A stretch of 64,000 bases of DNA from an uncultured Lachnospiraceae bacterium. Its GTDB lineage: Bacteria > Bacillota > Clostridia > Lachnospirales > Lachnospiraceae. The stretch is taken from assembly GCA_945919075.1 (NCBI GenBank), contig CAMEIX010000001.1, forward strand, positions 230,717 to 294,716. Direction: 5' to 3'. Under the pieces are notes generated by a model that saw only the letters and a program-made list of their open reading frames with translations, made no database searches and had not been told where the DNA came from. The position numbers were made by a program, and so were the translations under genes. Position 1 is the first letter of the stretch. Each line of letters starts with the position of its first letter. Below are positions 8,976-18,359 of this stretch, in pieces.

Positions 8976-10061
8976 TTATTTCTTTGTGATATAGCCCTGT
9001 GCCTTTAAGAGTTCTGCACAAAGGACAGCGCCACCTGCGGCACCACGTACGGTATTATGGGAAAGTCCTACGAACTTCCAGTCATATACGCTGTCTTCGC
9101 GGATACGGCCCACACTGATTCCCATACCTTTTTCGTAGTCTACATCCAGTGTAACCTGAGGACGATTGTCCTCTTCCAGATACTGAATGAACTGCTTCGG
9201 AGCGGAAGGAAGTCCTAATTCCTGCGGTACTCCCTTAAAGTTTACCAGTTTTTCAATCAGCTGTTCCTTGGTAGGTTTCTTTCTGAATTTAACAAATACG
9301 GCAGCAGTGTGTCCGTTTAATACCGGAACACGGATACACTGGCAGGTAATTACAGGACTCTCTGCCGGAACAATCACGCCATCCTTGATCTCACCCCAGA
9401 TACGCAAAGGCTCTTTTTCGGATTTTTCTTCTTCACCGCCGATGTAAGGAATAATATTTCCTTCCATCTCCGGCCAGTCCTTAAAGGTCTTTCCTGCACC
9501 GGAAATCGCCTGATAAGTGGTTGCTACCACTTCATAGGGCTCAAATTCCTTCCATGCAGTAAGAACAGGTGCGTAGCTTTGAATGGAGCAGTTCGGTTTT
9601 ACTGCTACAAAGCCTCTGGTGGTTCCCAGACGTTTCTTCTGGAAATCAATCACCTTCATATGCTCGGGATTGATTTCGGGAACAACCATGGGAACATCGG
9701 GTGTCCATCTGTGTGCACTGTTATTGGAAACCACGGGAGTTTCAGTCTTTGCATAAGCTTCTTCGATTGCTTTGATTTCTTCCTTGGTCATATCAACCGC
9801 ACTGAATACGAAATCCACTTCACTTGCAACCTTTTCCACTTCATTGACATTCATTACAACAATCTTTTTTACTGCTTCGGGCATGGGTGTGGTCATTTTC
9901 CATCTGTCGCCCACTGCTTCTTCATAGGTCTTACCTGCGGAACGGGGGCTTGCTGCGATAGTAGTCACCTCAAACCAGGGATGATTTTCCAGAAGAGAAA
10001 TAAATCTCTGTCCTACCATTCCGGTACCACCTAAAATACCAACTTTTAACTTTTCACTCAT
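8976..10061 (-). CDS. asd: Aspartate-semialdehyde dehydrogenase
   Basis: 361 residues. It converts aspartyl-4-phosphate to aspartate semialdehyde for lysine, threonine and methionine synthesis. The N-terminal NADP-binding motif is GILGGTGMVGQRF and the catalytic cysteine is C158 in VKPNCSIQ; NGHTAAVFV carries the active-site His. The length and the LxGxTGMVGQR start place it in the archaeal/fungal-like ASADH branch found in Clostridia rather than the E. coli branch. No lysine riboswitch fits in the 60-base gap to argH. Confidence 0.93.
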   Translation of the reverse strand: MSEKLKVGILGGTGMVGQRFISLLENHPWFEVTTIAASPRSAGKTYEEAVGDRWKMTTPMPEAVKKIVVMNVNEVEKVASEVDFVFSAVDMTKEEIKAIEEAYAKTETPVVSNNSAHRWTPDVPMVVPEINPEHMKVIDFQKKRLGTTRGFVAVKPNCSIQSYAPVLTAWKEFEPYEVVATTYQAISGAGKTFKDWPEMEGNIIPYIGGEEEKSEKEPLRIWGEIKDGVIVPAESPVITCQCIRVPVLNGHTAAVFVKFRKKPTKEQLIEKLVNFKGVPQELGLPSAPKQFIQYLEEDNRPQVTLDVDYEKGMGISVGRIREDSVYDWKFVGLSHNTVRGAAGGAVLCAELLKAQGYITKK

Positions 10062-10121
10062 TGTTCTGTCCTCATCTTTCTAACGCTATCTATTTAGATC
10101 AGGCTTGCCTGTCCAATACTG

Positions 10122-11501
10122 TTAATCTTCTGCCAGATATGCCTCATACATCTTTAGAATCTGCTTCATGCTCTCAAAACCAGGAGCTCCGTAAGTCAGC
10201 CTCTTTTCCACACAGGTTTTCAGACTGATGGCATCAAACACATCCGGTTCAAACTTATCGCTGAAGGTCTGTAATTCTTCTATGGTAAGTGCATCAATTC
10301 CTACATTTTTATCAATGCAGTAAAGCACCAGTCTTCCGATAATACCATGGGCATCCCTAAAGGGAACTCCCTTATTTACCAGATAATCTGCCGCATCCGT
10401 GGCATTGGTAAAACCGTTCATGGCACTTTTTGCCATAACCTCCTTACGGAATTTCATGGTCCGAATCATGCCGGTGAAAAGTTCCACACAATTCTCTACC
10501 GTAAGAATGGCATCGAAGGTCATTTCCTTATCTTCCTGCATATCCTTATTGTACGCAAGAGGAATCCCCTTCATGGTAGTAAGAATGGACATCAGGGCAC
10601 CATAGACGCGTCCGGTCTTTCCTCTTACCAATTCTGCAATATCCGGATTTTTCTTCTGGGGCATGATACTGCTTCCGGTGGAATAGGCATCATCCAACTC
10701 CACAAACCGGTATTCGTTGGAATTCCAGATAATGATTTCCTCAGAAAATCTGGAAAGATGCATCATAATGGTGGAAAGTGCCGCCAAAAACTCAATCACA
10801 TAATCCCTATCAGACACGGAATCCATACTGTTGGCAGTAGGTCCCTCAAATCCAAGCAATGATGCGGTATAATTTCTATCAAGCGGATAAGTGGTTCCTG
10901 CCAGTGCACCTGCACCCAGGGGGCAGTAATTCATACGTGCATAGATATCCTTAAGTCGTAAGCGGTCCCGTTTGAACATTTCAAAATAAGCACCGAAATG
11001 ATGTGCCACGGTAACCGGCTGTGCCTTCTGTAAATGCGTAAATCCCGGCATATAGGTCTCAATGTTTTCTTCCATGATATGATAAATAGCCCACAGAAGC
11101 TCCTTAAGCCTTGCATCCACTTCCAGAACGTGGCTTCTGACATAAAGTCTCATGTCTAACGCCACCTGGTCGTTACGGCTTCTGCCTGTATGCAGTTTCT
11201 TACCGGTATCTCCGATTCGCTCTATCAGGGTGGCTTCCACAAAACTATGGATATCTTCCTGGGTCTCATCAATCACAAGACTGCCGTTTTCCACATCCTC
11301 CCGGATACCTGCAAGACCTTTCACAATGGCATCCTTTTCTTCTGTGGTTAAAATCCCCTGCTTGCCTAACATAACCGCATGAGCAATACTTCCTTCAATG
11401 TCCTGCGGAAAAAGATTTTTATCAAAATGAATGGACGCATTAAAATCAAAAACCTTCTGTTCGGTAGCTTTTGTAAATCGTCCGCCCCATAACTGTGCCA
11501 T
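10122..11501 (-). CDS. argH: Argininosuccinate lyase
   Basis: 459 residues from the ATG at 11501 (MAQLWGGRF), which has GGAG eight bases upstream; six upstream in-frame codons lack a ribosome-binding site. It splits argininosuccinate into arginine and fumarate. The fumarase/aspartase superfamily signature GSSIMPQKKNPD is intact and carries the catalytic serine; HTGRSRNDQ and THLQKAQPV are also present. argG is not adjacent, so the arginine pathway is scattered. A divergent ABC transporter starts 160 bases away. Confidence 0.96.
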   Translation of the reverse strand: MAQLWGGRFTKATEQKVFDFNASIHFDKNLFPQDIEGSIAHAVMLGKQGILTTEEKDAIVKGLAGIREDVENGSLVIDETQEDIHSFVEATLIERIGDTGKKLHTGRSRNDQVALDMRLYVRSHVLEVDARLKELLWAIYHIMEENIETYMPGFTHLQKAQPVTVAHHFGAYFEMFKRDRLRLKDIYARMNYCPLGAGALAGTTYPLDRNYTASLLGFEGPTANSMDSVSDRDYVIEFLAALSTIMMHLSRFSEEIIIWNSNEYRFVELDDAYSTGSSIMPQKKNPDIAELVRGKTGRVYGALMSILTTMKGIPLAYNKDMQEDKEMTFDAILTVENCVELFTGMIRTMKFRKEVMAKSAMNGFTNATDAADYLVNKGVPFRDAHGIIGRLVLYCIDKNVGIDALTIEELQTFSDKFEPDVFDAISLKTCVEKRLTYGAPGFESMKQILKMYEAYLAED

Positions 11502-11661
11502 ATTTATACTCCTTCGCATAAAAACCTAACATAGATAGTAGCACAAAAATCCACTTTATGCAATACAGAGACTTTTAAGTTTTTATATCGTAAAACATGG
11601 CTTCGTTACACCCTTTTACAAATAAAACATAAAATATTACAAAAAGTATATGAGGTAAAGA

Positions 11662-12456
11662 ATGAGGCCATTACTGAAATTAGAGGATGTCTCCTACTCC
11701 TATCATACCATAAGTGGAGAAACAAATGCCCTTTCTCATCTGTCTTTCTCCGTCTACCCGGGGGAATTTGTGACGGTGGTTGGTCCCAGCGGATGTGGCA
11801 AATCCACTCTTCTGTCCATTATATTCGGCTTGCTTGCACCGGAGGAGGGAAAAGTTTTGTTTTCTTCTGAATCCTCTCCCCAATGCCCCTCAGATGTCCC
11901 GAAAAAAAAGATGCGTCCTCCCATCGGCTACATGCTGCAAAAGGATCATCTTTTCGAATGGCGTACCGTCTACCAGAATGCCCTTCTCGGTCTGGAGGTA
12001 GCCCATAAAAACACACCCGAAGCCCGGGAATATGTATTGTCCCTGTTACGGGACTACGGTCTTTACAAATTCAAGGACAAACGCCCATGCGAACTTTCCG
12101 GAGGGATGAAACAACGGGCTGCCCTGATCCGGACACTGGCCTTAAATCCGGATCTGCTGTTATTAGATGAACCCTTCAGTGCCCTCGATTATCAAACCAG
12201 ACTTCATGTTTCCGGAGACATCTGTAATATTATTAAAAGCCGCAAAAAAACTGCCCTGCTGATTACCCATGATTTGTCGGAAGCCATTTCACTCGCAGAC
12301 CGTGTCATTGTTTTAAGCAAAAGACCCGCTACCGTTAAAATGGAAATGCCGGTTCGGTTGACAAAACAGGATAATTCGGTTCTTTCTGCCAGAAATGCGC
12401 CGGAATTCAAAGACTATTTTAACATCTTATGGGAGGCGATGTCTGATGAAAAATAA
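11662..12456 (+). CDS. ABC transporter ATP-binding protein, nitrate/sulfonate/thiamine-precursor type
   Basis: 264 residues. Walker A is GPSGCGKS, the ABC signature is LSGGMKQR, Walker B is LLLLDEPFSALD and the switch His is in LITHDLSEA. The closest families by pattern are SsuB/TauB/ThiZ-like ATPases that energise uptake of sulfonates, taurine or pyrimidine precursors. The stop overlaps the start of the permease gene by 11 bases, indicating a coupled pair. The substrate cannot be named because no binding protein is adjacent. Confidence 0.88.
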   Translation: MRPLLKLEDVSYSYHTISGETNALSHLSFSVYPGEFVTVVGPSGCGKSTLLSIIFGLLAPEEGKVLFSSESSPQCPSDVPKKKMRPPIGYMLQKDHLFEWRTVYQNALLGLEVAHKNTPEAREYVLSLLRDYGLYKFKDKRPCELSGGMKQRAALIRTLALNPDLLLLDEPFSALDYQTRLHVSGDICNIIKSRKKTALLITHDLSEAISLADRVIVLSKRPATVKMEMPVRLTKQDNSVLSARNAPEFKDYFNILWEAMSDEK

Positions 12457-13267
12457 TACTTCTCAATTCATCTCATACCAACAGAAAAACTACATCAAAA
12501 AACACAAACACCATCATACCATGGTCCGGGTCTACCGTCTTCTTATTTTTGTCCTGTTTTTATCCTTGTGGGAAATTGCCGCAAATCTGGAATGGATTGA
12601 TGCTTTCTTCTTTTCCAGCCCTTCCCGCATCGTGCGCTGTACCGTAGATATGTTATTTAAGAAAGACCTTCTGACGCATATGGGAATTACCATCCTGGAA
12701 ACCCTCTTAAGTTTCCTTCTGGTTTTCCTTTTTTCGCTCTTTACCGCGACACTGCTATGGTATTCCAAGACACTATCCGAGATTATAGAGCCCTATATTG
12801 TGGTATTAAACAGCCTCCCAAAATCCGCACTTGCACCTCTTTTTATCGTGTGGCTCGGAACCGGTATCGATACTATCATTGTGGCAGGTATTTCGGTAGC
12901 AATTTTCGGTTCCATTATCAGTCTTTATACCGGATTTATGCAGGTGGACAAAGAAAAAATCACCCTGATTTACACACTGGGCGGCAACCGAAAAGATGCC
13001 TTTTTTAAAGTGGTTTTTCCGGGCAGTATTCCCATACTTTTAAGTAATATGAAAGTCAACATCGGTCTGTCTCTTGTAGGTGTCATTATCGGTGAATTTC
13101 TTGCCGCAAAACGAGGACTCGGCTACCTGATTATTTATGGTTCCCAGGTCTTTATGATGAATATGGTAATCAGTTCCATCATTCTGCTCTGCCTCATTGC
13201 CATGGGGCTGTATCTGTTCATTCAGTTTGTGGAACATGGTTACAAAAAGAAAACCGGACTCAAATAG
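12446..13267 (+). CDS. ABC transporter permease, SsuC/TauC type
   Basis: 273 residues from the ATG at 12446, which overlaps the ATPase gene; a GGGAGGCGATG stretch supplies the ribosome-binding site. About six hydrophobic helices are visible, and the EAA-type cytoplasmic loop reads TLGGNRKDAFFKVVFPGSIP, as in BPD_transp_1 permeases of the sulfonate/nitrate family. It pairs with the upstream ATPase. The periplasmic-type substrate-binding protein normally encoded in the same operon is missing: a tRNA gene follows directly. Confidence 0.88.
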   Translation: MKNNTSQFISYQQKNYIKKHKHHHTMVRVYRLLIFVLFLSLWEIAANLEWIDAFFFSSPSRIVRCTVDMLFKKDLLTHMGITILETLLSFLLVFLFSLFTATLLWYSKTLSEIIEPYIVVLNSLPKSALAPLFIVWLGTGIDTIIVAGISVAIFGSIISLYTGFMQVDKEKITLIYTLGGNRKDAFFKVVFPGSIPILLSNMKVNIGLSLVGVIIGEFLAAKRGLGYLIIYGSQVFMMNMVISSIILLCLIAMGLYLFIQFVEHGYKKKTGLK

Positions 13268-13286
13268 TTCCGGTTTACATATCTTT
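13251..13286 (+). terminator. Possible terminator after ABC permease
   Basis: Inverted repeat AAACCGGA/TTCCGGTTT around the stop codon, with a T-rich stretch starting a few bases later. The T-run is offset from the stem, so termination may be weak. Confidence 0.4.
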
Positions 13287-13289
13287 TTC

Positions 13290-13318
13290 TTGCATTTTTT
13301 CCCCGAAGCATTTATAAT
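13290..13318 (+). promoter_or_regulatory. Sigma-A promoter of tRNA-Thr
   Basis: TTGCAT at 13290-13295 and TATAAT at 13313-13318 with a 17-bp spacer. The predicted start is about 15 bases upstream of the tRNA 5' end. Confidence 0.75.
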
Positions 13319-13339
13319 AACAAATGTTGTGATTCCTGT

Positions 13340-13412
13340 GCTGAAATAGCTCAGTCGGTAGAGCACTTCACTCGTAATGAAGGGGTCGTGGGTTCGAGTC
13401 CCATTTTCAGCT
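13340..13412 (+). tRNA. tRNA-Thr (anticodon CGT)
   Basis: Full cloverleaf: acceptor GCTGAAA/TTTCAGC, D-arm GCTC/GAGC, anticodon stem CTTCA/TGAAG with loop CTCGTAA (anticodon CGT, reads ACG), and T-arm with TTCGAGT. The CCA is not encoded. It has its own promoter and terminator and so is a monocistronic unit between the ABC permease and mscS. Confidence 0.96.
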
Positions 13413-13420
13413 TTCACAAT

Positions 13421-13448
13421 AAAAGGCATCCGTATGGGATGCCTTTTT
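13421..13448 (+). terminator. Bidirectional terminator between tRNA-Thr and mscS
   Basis: Stem GGCATCC/GGATGCC (13425-13431 with 13437-13443) flanked by AAAA on the left and TTTTT on the right, so it can end the tRNA transcript on + and the mscS transcript on -. Confidence 0.85.
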
Positions 13449-13462
13449 GAATGCCTGCCATT

Positions 13463-14335
13463 CTATTTCTGATGTATATCCAGCTGCGGGAACGGAATTT
13501 CAATGCCTGCATCATCCAGTTTCAGTTTGGCATTCTCGGTAATTTTCCATTTCATTTCCCAGTAATCCACTTTCTTTACCCAAAACCGCATAATCAGATC
13601 TACGCTGGATTCCGACAGATTATCCACAAAAACCAGAACTTCTTCTTTTTGCAGTATACGTTCTTCTCCATGTAACAAAGCAAGAAGAACTTCTTTGGCC
13701 TTCCCTATGTCGCTACCATAGGAAATACCCACGGGAATATCCAGTCTTCGGATATCCAGTGCAGTCACATTGGTAATGCTGGTATTGGACAAGGGGCCGT
13801 TCGGCAATATAATAACGCGGTTATCCGGTGTTTTCAGTTTGGTGTAAAACATCTGGATTTCCTCAACGGTTCCCTCATTTCCTTTATTATCTTCCTTGAT
13901 GTAATCCCCCACACGAAAGGGCTTTAGAAGCAAAATCAGTACGCCGCCCGCAAAATTGGACAAACTCCCCTGCAATGCCAGACCCAGAGCCACGCCTGCC
14001 GAACCTACCAATGCCAATATACTGGTGGTATCCACTCCAAAGCTGCTGGCAATCATAAAAATCAGGATACAGTACATGACCACCTTGGTAAAGGAATCCA
14101 GAAACTGCGTTACCCCGATATCTGCCTTTGCCCTTGTCAGGGATTTTTTCAGAATGTGGCGGGCCAGTTTAATAATTCGGGTGCCGATGAAAAAGAATAC
14201 CATGGCAAGCACCACTTTGATTCCGAGAGCAAGTGCTTTTGACGGAAGAGCTTCCAGATATTTTTCAAATATGGATGCCTGCTTGGTAAATTCCGACACT
14301 GCTTCATCCATGGTTGTTGTCAAAAAAAGTTTCAT
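13463..14335 (-). CDS. mscS: Small-conductance mechanosensitive channel, MscS family
   Basis: 290 residues. Three N-terminal membrane helices are followed by the pore-lining helix with alternating Gly/Ala (VGSAGVALGLALQGSLSNFAGG) and the soluble MscS beta and alpha/beta domains (PFRVGDYIK, PNGPLSNTSITN). It opens under membrane tension to release solutes on hypo-osmotic shock. Its start is 5 bases from the glgB stop, so it may be transcribed with glgB. Confidence 0.93.
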   Translation of the reverse strand: MKLFLTTTMDEAVSEFTKQASIFEKYLEALPSKALALGIKVVLAMVFFFIGTRIIKLARHILKKSLTRAKADIGVTQFLDSFTKVVMYCILIFMIASSFGVDTTSILALVGSAGVALGLALQGSLSNFAGGVLILLLKPFRVGDYIKEDNKGNEGTVEEIQMFYTKLKTPDNRVIILPNGPLSNTSITNVTALDIRRLDIPVGISYGSDIGKAKEVLLALLHGEERILQKEEVLVFVDNLSESSVDLIMRFWVKKVDYWEMKWKITENAKLKLDDAGIEIPFPQLDIHQK

Positions 14336-14340
14336 GTTCT

Positions 14341-16551
14341 TTATTTATCTCCTTTAATCGGTCTGTACTCTAAAATGCTTAAGGATAAGGGTGCCATCTT
14401 TATACTGATCGAATAAGGTCTGTCATCCCATTCTTTTTTTACAGCCCTCTTTGCCCTGACATTGGTAACACCACTGCCGCCGTAAGCCACATCATCGGTG
14501 TTTAAGATTTCCTTATAATTTCCTTCCATAGGTACACCAATCTTAATCTGTTGGGCAATACCGGAGAAGTTCGCACATACGACAAGGAACGAATCTTTCT
14601 TTTTGCTCTTGCGCATATAGGTCAGATAATTTTCTTTATACGCAATGCTGTTAATCCACTCAAATCCCTCCGGTCTGCTGTCCAATTCATAAAGTGCCGG
14701 TGTGGAGGTGTAGAGATGATTCAGTTTCTTTACCAATTCGGAGACACCTTCGTGTCCTTTGTACTGAAGCAGTTCCCACTCAACAATACGTCCCTCGTTC
14801 CACTCATCAAATTCCGCAATATCCTGTCCCATAAAGAGAAGTTTCTTGCCGGGATGTGTCATCATATAAGCAAAGGACAGTCTTAAATTTGCAAATTTCT
14901 GCTCCCTGTCACCGGGCATTTTCCCTATCAGGGTAGCCTTTCCATGCACCACTTCATCATGGGAGAATACTAACATAAACTTTTCACTGTAGGCATATAT
15001 CATGCTGAAGGTCAGTTCGCTGTGATGATAATTTCTGAAATAAGGGTCGTAGCTGATATATCTTAAGTAATCATTCATCCATCCCATATTCCACTTTAAG
15101 TCAAAGCCCAGGCCGCCATCTGCAAGGTCTCCGGTAATAAGCGGGAATGCGGTACTTTCCTCCGCAATGCGAAGCACATGGGGATTGCGTTTACCCATAA
15201 TGGAGTTCAAGTGTTTCATGAATTCGATGGCTTCCAGATTTTCGTTGCCGCCATACATATTGGCAACCCATTCCCCGTCGTTTTTGCCATAGTCCAGATA
15301 AAGCATGGATGCCACCGCGTCCATACGAATACCGTCTGCATGGAATTTTTCTACCCAGTAAAGGGCATTGGCAATCAGGTAGTTGCGAACCTGGGGTCTG
15401 CCATAATTGTAAATTAAGGTACCCCAATGAGGATGGGAACCCTGTCTGGGATCAATATGCTCATACAGACATGTCCCGTCAAAATTGGAAAGTCCATAAG
15501 CGTCCCTTGGGAAATGAGCGGGAACCCAGTCCAGAATCACCCCGATACCCGCTTTATGTAATTCATTCACAAAATACATAAAATCCTGCGGTGTGCCATA
15601 TCTTGCAGTGGGTGCATAATACCCGATTACCTGATATCCCCAGGATGCATCAAAAGGGTGCTCCATCACCGGCATCAGTTCCACATGGGTATACCCCATT
15701 TCTTTCACATAAGGAATCAGTTTGTCGGCAATGGTTCGGTAATTGGCATATTCCATTCCTTCTTCTGCTTTTGTAAAACTTCCCAGATATAATTCATAGA
15801 CACTCATGGGGGCATCTTTTTTCTGGAATTCTTTTCTGTTACGGATAAATTTCTGGTCTTCCCATTTGAAATGATCTAAGTCCGTGATAACCGATGCCGT
15901 GTCCGGACGGAGCTGAGCCGCATTGGCATAGGGGTCTGCTTTCAGATAGGTCAGTCCCGATTTTAATTTCAGTTCAAACTTGTAGTTGTCTCCCACCTTT
16001 GCCCCGGGGATAAAAATTTCAAAAATGCCGGATTTTAACTTTCTCATCTGGTGCACGCGACCATCCCAGCCATTAAAGTCGCCCACGGTGCTGACTCTGG
16101 TTGCATTGGGAGCCCACACTGCGAAATAGGTTCCTTCCTCCCCGTCCATGACCATGGGATGGGCACCAAGAAGTTCATAAATGGTATAATGGATACCGTT
16201 TTCAAAGCATTTCTCATCATTTTCCGTAATCAGAGGCTGATGACGGTAGGAATCCTGTCTGATTTCACATCTTCCGTCCGGATAGGTAATCTCGTAGCGG
16301 TAATTAGGCAGTTTCTTCTTCGGAATATGAATGGCAAAAAAACCATCCTCATCTGCCATCTCCATCTTTTTCTCAGACATATCGTCCAGAAACTGTACTT
16401 TGACTTTGCTCGCTCCGGGCTGATAGGTCTGTAGTAATGTTCCGTTTCCCACCACATGGGGCCCTAAAATAGCGTGGGGATTGGAAGATTCCGAATAAAT
16501 AATTTCCTCGATAATGGGCCAGTTCATCATTTTGTATAATTTGTTAGTCAT
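14341..16551 (-). CDS. glgB: 1,4-alpha-glucan branching enzyme
   Basis: 736 residues. An N-terminal GlgB-type beta-domain and CBM48 (EEGTYFAVWAPNATRVS) precede the GH13 barrel. The catalytic motifs are intact: DWVPAHFP (region I), GIRMDAVASMLY with the nucleophile Asp (II), RIAEEST with the acid/base Glu (III) and FSHDEVVHGK (IV). It transfers alpha-1,4 chains to alpha-1,6 branches during glycogen synthesis. The other glg genes are absent here, apart from a degenerate isoamylase-like gene at 43.9-45.8 kb. Start ATG behind GGAGAG. Confidence 0.96.
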   Translation of the reverse strand: MTNKLYKMMNWPIIEEIIYSESSNPHAILGPHVVGNGTLLQTYQPGASKVKVQFLDDMSEKKMEMADEDGFFAIHIPKKKLPNYRYEITYPDGRCEIRQDSYRHQPLITENDEKCFENGIHYTIYELLGAHPMVMDGEEGTYFAVWAPNATRVSTVGDFNGWDGRVHQMRKLKSGIFEIFIPGAKVGDNYKFELKLKSGLTYLKADPYANAAQLRPDTASVITDLDHFKWEDQKFIRNRKEFQKKDAPMSVYELYLGSFTKAEEGMEYANYRTIADKLIPYVKEMGYTHVELMPVMEHPFDASWGYQVIGYYAPTARYGTPQDFMYFVNELHKAGIGVILDWVPAHFPRDAYGLSNFDGTCLYEHIDPRQGSHPHWGTLIYNYGRPQVRNYLIANALYWVEKFHADGIRMDAVASMLYLDYGKNDGEWVANMYGGNENLEAIEFMKHLNSIMGKRNPHVLRIAEESTAFPLITGDLADGGLGFDLKWNMGWMNDYLRYISYDPYFRNYHHSELTFSMIYAYSEKFMLVFSHDEVVHGKATLIGKMPGDREQKFANLRLSFAYMMTHPGKKLLFMGQDIAEFDEWNEGRIVEWELLQYKGHEGVSELVKKLNHLYTSTPALYELDSRPEGFEWINSIAYKENYLTYMRKSKKKDSFLVVCANFSGIAQQIKIGVPMEGNYKEILNTDDVAYGGSGVTNVRAKRAVKKEWDDRPYSISIKMAPLSLSILEYRPIKGDK

Positions 16552-16568
16552 ACGCTCTCCTGCTCTCC

Positions 16569-17807
16569 TTATCTTATACTGTGAATAAACAATCCGCTTC
16601 GAAGTTTTGGTTCAAACCAGGTAGACTTGGGTGGCATTAAAAGTTTGGCATCCGCTACTGCAAAAAGCTCTCCAATGGAGGTAGGATACATGGAAAACGC
16701 CACCTTCATATCGCTGTTTGTTCGCTTTTTCAGTTCAAAGAGTCCACGAATACCACCAACAAAATCAATTCTCTTATCGGTCTTGGGATCTTCTATACCA
16801 AGTACAGGACCAAGGAGCAAATTCTGCAAAATGGATACGTCCAGTCCTTCTACCGGATCAGTGCTTAAGTCCTTTTCCTTTACGGTAAGTAAATAGCCTT
16901 TGTTATTTAAATACATGCCAAACTGGCCCTTATTTTCAGGCTTTACGACTTCGTCTCCACATTCTTTCACATCAAAAATCTCTTTGATCTTATTAAGAAA
17001 TTCCTCGTCACTCAGTCCGTTTAAGTCCTTTACCACACGATTGTAATCCATAATCATGAGTTCGCTGTCCGGAAATAATACGGATAGGAAATAATTAAAT
17101 TCCTCTTCTCCGGTATAGCCGGGATTTTCCTCTCTTCTCTTAAAACCGACTTTTGCTGCGGAAGCACATCTGTGATGGCCGTCTGCAATATAGATGCTGT
17201 CCATGGTAGAAAAGATGGAGGAAATAGTCTCAATATCTGCTGCATCGTCAATGAGGAAGGCTCTGTGACCGATTCCGTCATCGCTTACAAAATCATAAAC
17301 CGGTGCTTCATTTTTGCATTTGTTTACAATAGTTTTTAAGTCATCACGGTCTCTGTACGCTAAGAAGATGGGACCTGTCTGTGCATTTAAAGTATCTACA
17401 TGACGAATACGGTCAATCTCCTTATCCGCTCTGGTATTTTCATGCTTTTTGATAATATTGTTTGCATAATCATCAATAGATGCACAAGCCACGATACCGG
17501 TCTGACTGCGACCGTTCATGGTTAACTCATATAAATAAAAACAAGGCTTTGTATCTGTGATATAATCCCCTTTTGCAATCTGTTCCTCTAACAGTTCTTT
17601 GGCCTTTGCATAGACTCTGTCATCATAGGTATCCACCTCATCACCAAACTGTGTCTCTGCACGGTCAATACGAAGAAAGGAGTAGGAATCTCCTTTTACT
17701 TTTTCGCAGGCTTCCTTACGGTTGTAAACATCATAAGGAAGGGCTGCAATCTGACTTGCCAGTTCCTTTCTCGGACGGATTGCACAAAACGGTTTGATAA
17801 TTGCCAT
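16569..17807 (-). CDS. DUF1015 family protein
   Basis: 412 residues, cytoplasmic. It begins MAIIKPFCAIRPRKELASQI, the typical DUF1015 N terminus, and carries IADGHHRCASAAKV near the middle, the most conserved family motif. The family has no proven function. In many Clostridia it is encoded beside serC and serA, as here (a small convergent gene intervenes), which suggests a link to serine or phospho-amino-acid metabolism. Start ATG follows AAGGAGAAG. Confidence 0.9.
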   Translation of the reverse strand: MAIIKPFCAIRPRKELASQIAALPYDVYNRKEACEKVKGDSYSFLRIDRAETQFGDEVDTYDDRVYAKAKELLEEQIAKGDYITDTKPCFYLYELTMNGRSQTGIVACASIDDYANNIIKKHENTRADKEIDRIRHVDTLNAQTGPIFLAYRDRDDLKTIVNKCKNEAPVYDFVSDDGIGHRAFLIDDAADIETISSIFSTMDSIYIADGHHRCASAAKVGFKRREENPGYTGEEEFNYFLSVLFPDSELMIMDYNRVVKDLNGLSDEEFLNKIKEIFDVKECGDEVVKPENKGQFGMYLNNKGYLLTVKEKDLSTDPVEGLDVSILQNLLLGPVLGIEDPKTDKRIDFVGGIRGLFELKKRTNSDMKVAFSMYPTSIGELFAVADAKLLMPPKSTWFEPKLRSGLFIHSIR

Positions 17808-17849
17808 AGTTCTTCTCCTTGTATGTAAGCATAAAATTACTTAATATTT

Positions 17850-17878
17850 ATTTTATCAAAATTTACTATACATTACAA
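17850..17878 (-). promoter_or_regulatory. Probable sigma-A promoter of the DUF1015 gene
   Basis: On the minus strand TTGTAA (17878-17873) and TAAAAT (17855-17850) are separated by 17 bp, 42 bases upstream of the start codon. Confidence 0.5.
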
Positions 17879-17964
17879 GATTAGGATGCTAAAATATAGA
17901 AATGAGGAGCCTCAGATCATCCATTGACTTTGTGGCTAAACTGGAATTAAAGGACGGATTTAAA

Positions 17965-18246
17965 ATGACAGCAGAACAGAGAAAAATTTTATCAAGAATC
18001 AATAAATACGCAGAAAGTGTTATGGCAGACATCGACCCGCAGAAGGTCCAGGTCAGCGCACAGCTTGACAAGCTTCGCCCCATCTTACAGGAAATTGCTG
18101 ATGAGCAGGGGATCTCTTTAGAAGATATGTTTATTCAATATATGGATATCCAGAGCGAAGCAACCTGCTTAAGCAACATGAAACTTCGTGAAGACCTGGC
18201 AGATCTGGAAGATGGGGACGGAGGCAATTCGTTTATAATCGGTTAA
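17965..18246 (+). CDS. Small acidic hypothetical protein
   Basis: 93 residues from the ATG at 17965 (MTAEQRK), with AAAGGACGG upstream; the frame extends upstream without a better start. It is predicted alpha-helical, with an acidic tail (LADLEDGDGG). It is not a member of any family I recognise. It is convergent with serA and shares a bidirectional terminator with it, and is divergent from DUF1015, so it is an independent unit. Confidence 0.65.
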   Translation: MTAEQRKILSRINKYAESVMADIDPQKVQVSAQLDKLRPILQEIADEQGISLEDMFIQYMDIQSEATCLSNMKLREDLADLEDGDGGNSFIIG

Positions 18247-18296
18247 ACCTACATTCTACTTTTATAACAATACTGATACCAGTACTGGACACGACA

Positions 18297-18324
18297 AAAG
18301 CCGGCAGATTAACCTGCCGGCTTT
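18297..18324. terminator. Bidirectional terminator between the 93-aa gene and serA
   Basis: 11-bp perfect stem AAAGCCGGCAG/CTGCCGGCTTT with a 6-base loop, placed between two convergent genes. Only short T-runs flank it, but the stem is very GC-rich. Confidence 0.75.
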
Positions 18325-18359
18325 CCATAATTTTAATGCTTCTAAGCATTTCAACACTT

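Noticed and set aside
10062..10121. Lysine riboswitch before asd
   Set aside because: The gap is 60 bases, too short, and no conserved fold is seen.
10347..10862. 171-codon + strand frame opposite argH
   Set aside because: argH is complete on the minus strand with its signature motif; this frame has no domain.
11520..11661. Thiamine or other riboswitch before the ABC ATPase
   Set aside because: AT-rich leader without any conserved riboswitch core.
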